Source: Betaproteobacteria bacterium (GTDB taxonomy: Bacteria; Pseudomonadota; Gammaproteobacteria; Burkholderiales; SG8-41). Taken from it: DNA of 54,681 nucleotides. Positions 49,492 through 54,681 of this stretch are shown in pieces; position 1 is the first letter of the stretch; the number at the start of each line of letters is the position of its first letter. The stretch lies in the NCBI GenBank assembly GCA_016192825.1, contig JACPTK010000009.1, positions 1 through 54,681 of the forward strand, read 5' to 3'. The position numbers and the translations under genes are program-made. The notes below the pieces were generated by a model. The model was not told the origin of the DNA. It saw only the letters and a list, made by a program, of their open reading frames with translations, and did not search any database.

Positions 49492-49645
49492 GCGGTCCGC
49501 GCCGCCAATTCTTTCTTGACCGCCGCCGACTCGCGAGCTCCCTTGCGCCCTTCGCATATTCCCGCCCGACAGTCCCTCTTTCAAGTTCGTTTTACAGGCT
49601 TGGCCCTGCGCTGGTGCGGAAAAAGCTCATGGGCGCCGCCTTCTG

Positions 49646-50671
49646 CTACTTTGGGCAATTTTGAGAACTAACGCGCGTCCAGGCAAGACACAACCTTTCG
49701 TCCGGCCAACTTTTCTTATTGTGATAGAACGTTGGCCAATCGGCCTTCTTGCCGAATGACGCCACAAGCCGGTCGTACGTCGCCTCGAGAAGAGGCGGAA
49801 GAAAGTCCTTCGCCATGTCGGCGACGCTTCCGCTGACTTTCTTATTCTTCCAGTAGTTCGATTCCTTAGTCGCCCATTCGCACTTATTCCAGGGGTTCCC
49901 GGAGATTTTTTTGGAAAAGGGCATACCGACGCCGGTGGCGAGAGCGGTCTCGCAAAATACTCCCGCACTTACGAGATCCCTCTCCCCCTTGATGGTCGCG
50001 TCAAGCCATTTCCGGTACCCATCTCTTATCTGTTTTTCGGTCAGGGCACGTTTCGTGACTCTCGCCACATCCGAAATGAAACCCGTCGGATACCTTACCA
50101 CGAATTTCCGGTCCTTTCCGAAAATGGTATCGGAGAAGTAGCCGCGCTGCTTGCACGCCGCGACTGCATCGAGAACCTCATCGGTCCATTCCTGAACATC
50201 ACCGGACAGAGTGTAGTCCTTGAAAGCAGGGCACGAGTTCTTGGTCCTCCTGACGAAGTTCGAGTCGAAGCGATAGTCGACCATTACGTGGCTCAGGACG
50301 CCCAAGTAGAAGGCGATCAACTCTTTGCAGGTGACATCGCCGGCATACTTTGCGCCGACGCTCGGGCAGTTTTCGCTCATCTGTTGCGCCGCATTCTGCA
50401 GGAAACTGCCGAAGTGGGCCCAACTCCCTGTGCTTCTGTTGACCTGCAGCATCGCGTCCGGGAAGGCCACACCCGCGTAGTACCAAGCTACGTAAGGCCC
50501 CGTGAGATTGTCCTTTACCGATTTCTTGACCTCCGATCGCGCTTTCTCAGCCGCGGCGAGATGGACGAATGCGCCCGACGAGAGCGCAGGCCGCGGAACG
50601 GCGCCAAGAATAGCACTGCAAACGAACAGTAACGCGCTCCGCTGAATGAACTGAAAAGCATTTGTTGACAT
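49646..50671 (-). CDS. Secreted zinc-dependent phospholipase C-like protein
   Basis: A 341-aa protein with a signal peptide (FIQRSALLFVCSAILGAVPR, cleavage near residue 31). The mature start SSGAFVHLAAAEKARSEV and the YLGVLSHVMVDYRFDSNFV helix resemble the bacterial zinc-dependent phospholipase C/S1-P1 nuclease-like fold, where such His/Asp residues bind zinc. Eight or so Cys residues suggest periplasmic disulfides. GC content is lower than in its neighbours, pointing to acquisition. The start at 50671 is chosen for the signal peptide. The exact function is unproven. Confidence 0.65.
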   Translation of the reverse strand: MSTNAFQFIQRSALLFVCSAILGAVPRPALSSGAFVHLAAAEKARSEVKKSVKDNLTGPYVAWYYAGVAFPDAMLQVNRSTGSWAHFGSFLQNAAQQMSENCPSVGAKYAGDVTCKELIAFYLGVLSHVMVDYRFDSNFVRRTKNSCPAFKDYTLSGDVQEWTDEVLDAVAACKQRGYFSDTIFGKDRKFVVRYPTGFISDVARVTKRALTEKQIRDGYRKWLDATIKGERDLVSAGVFCETALATGVGMPFSKKISGNPWNKCEWATKESNYWKNKKVSGSVADMAKDFLPPLLEATYDRLVASFGKKADWPTFYHNKKSWPDERLCLAWTRVSSQNCPK

Positions 50672-50965
50672 AGCGCCCCCCCGAACATTGTTAACATCTA
50701 AGTCCGTGCACACGGGCTCGTACCAGTGCGCTGATATGTTTGTGTAATACAGTTTCGGCAGTTACTGATGTCGGCGATACAGGGAAATGCTCGACTTGTC
50801 AATATTGTGTGTGGCAAGCCACTGCTATTCAATTTAGCGCTGCGCGGTGACCGTTGGAATCTGATCCACTCGATTCAGTTGGGATTTCCGTCCATGACCA
50901 GATAGAGCTGCAGCCCCTCGCGACGCGCGGCATCGGCTTCGATGGCGTTTCTTGTGGGTACGCAG

Positions 50966-51262
50966 TCATCCATTTGAGCCATGGCCCTGGCCGGGCTTGC
51001 CTCGCAGGCCCTCTGCAACGGCCGAATCAGCCTTGTGACCGCCTTCAGCGACAAGCGATGCCAGCCGGGCGTCAAGATTCTCGTCGAGCTTGAATTTCAC
51101 GCCGTCCGGGCAGGTAGGCAGCGGGATAATGCGTTCGCGCGTCACCTCAGCCGCGTAAGCGAGCGCCGCCCGGATATCGCCGGAGGTCAGTTGTGGATAC
51201 GCCTCGAGCAATGTTGAACGAAACGAAACGATAAACGATAGGAAATTCAATCCGGCCGCCAT
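50966..51262 (-). pseudogene. DUF433/DUF5615 (VapB-like/PIN-like) toxin-antitoxin remnant
   Basis: A single frame joins two pieces: EAYPQLTSGDIRAALAYAAE with RIIPLPT, the C-terminus of a DUF433 antitoxin, and VKFKLDENLDARLASLVAEG with AVAEGLRGKP, the N-terminus of a DUF5615 PIN-like toxin. Both are normally separate, adjacent genes. The DUF433 N-terminus is missing, and the toxin ends after about 45 of about 115 residues. A second short frame (50875-51075) overlaps but is not recognised. The rest of 50672-50965 holds nothing identifiable. Confidence 0.65.
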
Positions 51263-51388
51263 CCCGCCGCGCCAAGCCGAGGCGCCGGGAGCGGGGGCAG
51301 AAAAGCTGCCGCAATATGCATAACGGGCCTTATGGATCGGTCTAAGCGCGCTGAAGACGGGGAAGGCGGAGCGGCTGCCGCTGGAAAC

Positions 51389-51465
51389 CTAGAAACCGGG
51401 AGATCGGGAGATCGAAAGAGTGCTTTATCTCGCTCTACCGCTCTCCCGCCCTCCCGCTCTCACGT
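51389..51465. repeat. Octameric inverted array (GGGAGATC / CTCTCCCG)
   Basis: CCGGGAGATCGGGAGATCG (51396-51414) is complementary to CGCTCTACCGCTCTCCCG, then CCCTCCCGCTCTCACG (51432-51465). It lies just downstream of the second Bug gene's stop codon and is the same family as at 9.7 and 38.0 kb. Confidence 0.75.
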
Positions 51466-51485
51466 AATTTCGGGGCGCCGCGGCG

Positions 51486-52454
51486 CTACTGGATTTTCAG
51501 TGACTTGATGATCTTGCCCCACTTGTCGTGCTCGCCCCGCAGGAACACCGCGAACTCCTCCGGTGTCGTCGAGGTCGGCTCCAGCGCCTGCTTTTGAAAC
51601 AACGCCCGGAAATCGGGCAACTTGACGATCGCGGCCAGCTCGCCGTGAAGCTTGTCGACGATGGGCCTGGGCACCGCCGCGGGCGCCGCGATCGCGTACC
51701 ACGAGGGCGCCTCGACGCCCTTCACGCCGAGCTCCACCAGCGTCGGCACCTCCGGAGCGATCGGCGAACGCGTGGGACTGGTGACGGCAAGCGCGGCCAG
51801 GCGTTTCGAGCGCACGTGCGGCATCACCGCCGTGACGCTGGCCATGATCACCTGGGCTTCCCCCGAGAGCACGCCGACGGCCGCCGTCCCGCTGCCCTTG
51901 TACTGGATAGCGACGATATTGGTGCCCGTCGCCGATTTGAACAGCTCCGGCACCAGGTGCGTCGGCGTCCAGGGGTTGCCGGACGCGTAGTTGAGCTCGC
52001 CCGGGCGCTTTTTGGCAAAGGCGATCAGCTGCTTGATCGAGCGCACCGGAAGCGAGGGGTGCACCGCGATCACGTGATACGACGAGGCGAGCAGGCTGAC
52101 GCCGATGAAGTCCTTGAGGGGGTCGTAGGTCGTCTGCTCGACGTGGGGGTACATCGCGAGCTGCCCCACGAAGCCAAGCAGCAGCGTATAGCCGTCGGGG
52201 GCGGATTTCGCCACCAGGCCGGTGGCGATGCTCCCGCCGGCGCCGGGCCGGTTCTCCACGATGAACTGCTGGCCGAGCCGGTCGCTGAGCCTCTGTCCGG
52301 CCGTCCGCGCGACGAAATCGTTGCCGCCGCCGGGCGAGGTCGGGACTACGATCCGCACCGGCTTGGCGGGATAGGCTTGCGCCTGCGCGCCCCCGGCCAC
52401 CGCCAGGCCGAGCACCACGGCACCGGCCGCCCTGCAACCGATCCTGTTCTTCAT
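51486..52454 (-). CDS. Bug-family tripartite tricarboxylate transporter receptor (second)
   Basis: A 322-aa periplasmic receptor with a signal peptide ending GGAQAQ. Ligand-binding loops are YPAKPVRIVVPTSPGGGNDF and LGQQFIVENRPGAGGSIATG, classic for Bug proteins. The start at 52454 (MKNRIGCRAAGAV) is preceded by GGAGGGAAC. It differs clearly from the receptor at 40 kb, and no transporter membrane genes are nearby. The HIT protein gene upstream is 56 bp away on the same strand. Confidence 0.93.
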   Translation of the reverse strand: MKNRIGCRAAGAVVLGLAVAGGAQAQAYPAKPVRIVVPTSPGGGNDFVARTAGQRLSDRLGQQFIVENRPGAGGSIATGLVAKSAPDGYTLLLGFVGQLAMYPHVEQTTYDPLKDFIGVSLLASSYHVIAVHPSLPVRSIKQLIAFAKKRPGELNYASGNPWTPTHLVPELFKSATGTNIVAIQYKGSGTAAVGVLSGEAQVIMASVTAVMPHVRSKRLAALAVTSPTRSPIAPEVPTLVELGVKGVEAPSWYAIAAPAAVPRPIVDKLHGELAAIVKLPDFRALFQKQALEPTSTTPEEFAVFLRGEHDKWGKIIKSLKIQ

Positions 52455-52510
52455 CGTTCCCTCCTCCTTACGATTATTTTTGCTCCTTACCCTGCACTCT
52501 GCCATTGTTC

Positions 52511-52849
52511 TTACCCCGGTGGCCAGCGGAACTTGCGTCCTGCGAGCAGGTGCAGGTGGAGATGGAATACGCTCTGCCCGGCTTCCGCGCCGTTGTTGAC
52601 GACCAGACGGAAGGCGTCGCCGACGCCGAGATCGCGCGCAACCCGGCCCGCCGCCAGCATGAGGTGCCCGAGCAGGCTCTCGTCCCCGGCGCCGGCGTCA
52701 GAGAGTTTGGCGATCTCCTTCTTGGGAACGATCAACACGTGCGTCGGAGCCTGCGGGTTGATATCCCGGAAGGCCAGGCAAACCTCGTCTTCGTAGACGA
52801 TGTCCGCCGGTATTTCCCGGCGAACGACCTTCCCAAAAATCGTCGTCAT
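52511..52849 (-). CDS. HIT-family protein (HinT-like purine nucleoside phosphoramidase)
   Basis: A 112-aa HIT protein of the HinT branch. The HIT motif is [14 protein letters not shown], with the His triad and catalytic central His. [20 protein letters not shown] and [16 protein letters not shown] are the standard N-terminal segments. HinT enzymes hydrolyse adenosine phosphoramidates and aminoacyl-adenylates. The ATG at 52849 begins MTTIFGKVV as in homologues. Confidence 0.95.
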   Translation of the reverse strand: MTTIFGKVVRREIPADIVYEDEVCLAFRDINPQAPTHVLIVPKKEIAKLSDAGAGDESLLGHLMLAAGRVARDLGVGDAFRLVVNNGAEAGQSVFHLHLHLLAGRKFRWPPG

Positions 52850-52969
52850 GGTTTTATCTCATTGATTTATTGAGTTTTATTATTGTCCGCCGCCGTGCCA
52901 TGGCTCAATGTAAGTATCCACTTAAATCAGTACGTTACCGCAATGCAATATATTTTTGATCTAGCGCCC

Positions 52970-52997
52970 TTGACATCTCGGTTTCTAAGCATATAAT
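52970..52997 (+). promoter_or_regulatory. Sigma-70 promoter of the phasin gene
   Basis: TTGACA (52970-52975) and TATAAT (52992-52997), both exact consensus, are 16 bp apart, with an expected start near 53004. A near-palindrome (ATTGTGC...GCACCAAT) around 53003-53020 overlaps that position and could be a regulator site, such as for a PhaR-type repressor. Confidence 0.8.
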
Positions 52998-53065
52998 TTG
53001 TATTGTGCGGTGCACCAATACTGGCCGGACACCAGATTAACCTGTTGGTTTACAAGGAGATTGGT

Positions 53066-53611
53066 ATGTATCAGACCCCTGAACAACTGGTGGCCCTCAA
53101 TAAGGCCAACCTCGAAGTGGCAATGAAGTTTGCCGGTGTCGCGCTCCAAGGCACCGAACGCATTCTGGACCTGCAGCTGAAGGCTGCCAAGACCGCATTC
53201 GCCGACTCCGTCGAGAACGCGAAGACGATCGCGGCGGTCAAGGACCTGCAGCAGCTGGCGGCGCTGAAGGACAGCATGGCGCAGCCGACCCTCGAGAAAG
53301 CGACCGCCTACGCGAAGAGCGTCTACGACGTGACGACGGCCACCCAGGCCGAATTCGGCAAGCTCGTCGAAGAGCAGGTTTCCGAGTTCAACAAGCAGGT
53401 CGTGACCGCGCTCGACAAGATGGTGAAAAACGCCCCGGCGGGCTCAGAAGTCGGCATCGCCGCATTCAAGTCGGGCATCGCCGCGGTGAATTCCGCCTAT
53501 GACAACCTGTCGAAAGTTGCCAAGCAGTTCCAGGATGTCACGCAGTCGAACATCGAAGCCGTCGCCAAGCAGGCGGTGAGCGGGGTGAAGAAGGCGAAGA
53601 AAACCGCCTAA
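53066..53611 (+). CDS. phaP: Phasin (polyhydroxyalkanoate granule-associated protein)
   Basis: A 181-aa phasin of the beta-proteobacterial PhaP type. It begins MYQTPEQLVALNKANLEVAM, the phasin_2 signature, then continues as amphipathic helices rich in Ala, Lys and Val, and ends in a basic tail (KQAVSGVKKAKKTA). Phasins coat PHA granules and control their number and size. AAGGAGATTGGT precedes the ATG. A consensus promoter upstream and a strong terminator downstream mark a single-gene, highly expressed unit. Confidence 0.95.
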   Translation: MYQTPEQLVALNKANLEVAMKFAGVALQGTERILDLQLKAAKTAFADSVENAKTIAAVKDLQQLAALKDSMAQPTLEKATAYAKSVYDVTTATQAEFGKLVEEQVSEFNKQVVTALDKMVKNAPAGSEVGIAAFKSGIAAVNSAYDNLSKVAKQFQDVTQSNIEAVAKQAVSGVKKAKKTA

Positions 53612-53704
53612 ATTCCGTTAAACCGGACGCTCCGCGCCGGTTTGACTCCGCGCGTTCGAACGGATAGAACGGTTACCGTTCAACGCGCAGCAAGCAGCAC
53701 AAGA

Positions 53705-53734
53705 AGCCTCCGGGCGATTCCCGGGGGCTTTTTT
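53705..53734 (+). terminator. Rho-independent terminator after the phasin gene
   Basis: AGCCTCCGGG-CGATT-CCCGGGGGCT (one T-G pair) is followed by TTTTTT, about 95 bp after the stop codon. Confidence 0.85.
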
Positions 53735-53782
53735 CACGTACTCGTCTTTCGCTGCGCCGAGCGGCGAACCCTCCTTCGGGAT

Positions 53783-54532
53783 TCAGCCCGGCTCGCCCCA
53801 GGGAAAGCCCAGAGCGCTGACGCCGCGCTTCAAATGGGCCATGGCCTGCGCTACCGAGCCGGGCTCGCCGCGAACGCCAAGCTCGATGTATCGCTCCGGC
53901 TGCACGCGCGGCAGGCTGAAGACCTTAATGCCCGAGTGCCGTTTCTGGCAGTCGTTCATCAGGTCGATCAGCTGGCTCTCGCCCGCCTCGCGCACGATGA
54001 TCGAGGATTCGGCGATGCTGCCCGGCGCGGACAGGTGCGCATAGTGGCTGTCGAGCACCCACGCCATCATTGGCCACGCCATCTCGGGGAATCCGGGCAG
54101 GAAATAGTGGCGCCGGTAGCTGAAACCGGGGATGCGGTTGTAGGGGTTCGGAATGATTTCGGCGCCTTCCGGAAACTCCCCCATCGCGAGGCGCTGCGGC
54201 GTCACGCCCGCGGGGTTGTCGGCGAAACGCGCCCGGATTTCGGCCTCCGCGTCCGGGTGCAGCCGGAGCGCGACGCCCGCCGCCCGGGCCGCCGCGGCCC
54301 GCGTATGATCGTCCGGGGTCGCGCCGATGCCGCCGAAGCTGAACACCACGTCATCTCCCGCGAACGTCCGCCGCAACGTATCGGTGATGAGCTGCGGGTC
54401 GTCGCCCAGGTAGTGGGCCCAGGCCAGCTGCAGGCCGCGCGCGCCGAGCGTCTCGATGGTCTTCGCGAGGTGCCCGTCCTTGCGCTTGCCGGACAGGATC
54501 TCGTCGCCGATGATGATCGCCCCAAAATTCAT
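53783..54532 (-). CDS. Molybdopterin-binding (MoaB/CinA N-terminal-like) domain protein
   Basis: A 249-aa protein with a MoCF/CinA N-terminal domain. GAIIIGDEILSGKRKDGHLA (about 4-23) and VVFSFGGIGATPDDHTRAAA (about 61-80) are the phosphate- and nucleotide-binding motifs. The late FLPGFPEMAWPMM segment is typical of CinA-like (competence/damage-inducible) proteins. The nicotinamide-nucleotide amidase domain of full CinA is absent, so it is the short form whose function is unclear. ATG at 54532; the region upstream is AT-rich. Confidence 0.9.
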   Translation of the reverse strand: MNFGAIIIGDEILSGKRKDGHLAKTIETLGARGLQLAWAHYLGDDPQLITDTLRRTFAGDDVVFSFGGIGATPDDHTRAAAARAAGVALRLHPDAEAEIRARFADNPAGVTPQRLAMGEFPEGAEIIPNPYNRIPGFSYRRHYFLPGFPEMAWPMMAWVLDSHYAHLSAPGSIAESSIIVREAGESQLIDLMNDCQKRHSGIKVFSLPRVQPERYIELGVRGEPGSVAQAMAHLKRGVSALGFPWGEPG

Positions 54533-54558
54533 TTACAATGAATTTGGCAATGTTTCAC

Positions 54559-54681
54559 TTAATGGGTAAACGCTGCGTCGAAGACACCAGCCGCTTAAGC
54601 ATAAACGCTATGAAATCGGTGTCTTGTGGCATGCGATGCTTGATGTCAGCTTCTGCGAGATATCTCGGCAGGTGTTTGGGG
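54559..54681 (-). pseudogene. Possible transposase C-terminal fragment, cut by the window edge
   Basis: The frame entering from the right edge reads PKHLPRYLAEADIKHRMPQD, then FIAFMLKRLV and ends LPIK at TAA 54559. KHLxRYLAExD recalls the C-terminus of IS1595/ISXO2-type DDE transposases, but the match is short and the rest of the gene lies outside the window. It could be another protein. Confidence 0.3.

Noticed and set aside
51109-51122. Third mini-palindrome insertion in the DUF433/DUF5615 frame
   Set aside because: The sequence GCAGGTAGGCAGC encodes PLPT on the minus strand, which is a natural end for DUF433 proteins, so no insertion needs to be assumed.
52505-52873. Plus-strand frame across the HIT gene
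   Set aside because: It is antisense to an intact HinT-like gene with a complete His triad, so it is a shadow frame.
1-54681. tRNA, rRNA, replication origin or phage attachment sites
   Set aside because: No cloverleaf, rRNA segment, DnaA-box cluster or tRNA-flanking duplication could be seen on either strand.

Overview
The window is a GC-rich (roughly two-thirds G+C by eye) chromosomal segment that looks betaproteobacterial, probably Burkholderiales-like and perhaps from an environmental or metagenomic genome. The evidence is two periplasmic binding receptors of the Bug/TctC type, a TAXI receptor, a polyhydroxyalkanoate phasin, gluQ, frmA, and AcrR/RND/NodT efflux genes. No rRNA, tRNA or CRISPR array was recognised.

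Layout. 0-2.5 kb: IS110 remnant, a dispersed repeat, a PLP aminotransferase and a TAXI receptor. 2.7-9.7 kb: TetR regulator with an AcrR-like operator and a complete tripartite RND efflux operon. 9.7-15.5 kb: FmdB zinc ribbon, DJ-1/PfpI protein, then a redox region with two genes interrupted by in-frame TGA that read best as selenoproteins. These are a UGSC-family protein (with a partner gene) and a DedA-rhodanese fusion, separated by VOC, nitroreductase and DoxX genes. 15.8-22.5 kb: extradiol dioxygenase, glutathionyl-hydroquinone reductase, SUMF1-like protein coupled to a WrbA-like flavoprotein, a divergent LysR gene, pirin and an HtrA-like protease. 22.5-24.3 kb: remnant island (restriction methylase fragment, higBA toxin-antitoxin pair, truncated gene) bracketed by 182-bp direct repeats. 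24.3-31.8 kb: second RND pump, thioredoxin, NDH-2, pabB. 32.3-35.7 kb: isomerase/aldolase pair, a methyltransferase between 56-bp direct repeats, and REP/RAYT and IS110 debris. 35.7-39.8 kb: frmA, gluQ, a CXXCW rhodanese, a patatin. 40-47.8 kb: a plus-strand catabolic cluster (Bug receptor, alpha/beta hydrolase, two Gfo/Idh/MocA dehydrogenases, creatininase-type amidohydrolase, cupin, 2-hydroxyacid dehydrogenase, carboxymuconolactone-decarboxylase-like protein). 47.9-51.3 kb: IS91 remnant fused to a truncated methyltransferase, a phospholipase-C-like protein and a DUF433/DUF5615 remnant. 51.5-54.7 kb: Bug receptor, HIT protein, phasin, CinA-like protein and a possible transposase tail.

Two things stand out. 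First, the two recoded TGA codons: one gives the literal motif U-G-S-C followed by a perfect SECIS-like stem-loop, the other replaces the second Cys of the YCSCPNEAS rhodanese motif. Second, many gene boundaries carry short degenerate tandem repeats with a 7-, 8- or 9-bp period. They are often arranged as two complementary arms and often abut stop or start codons exactly. These arrays, REP-like palindromes and IS fragments account for most non-coding DNA here.
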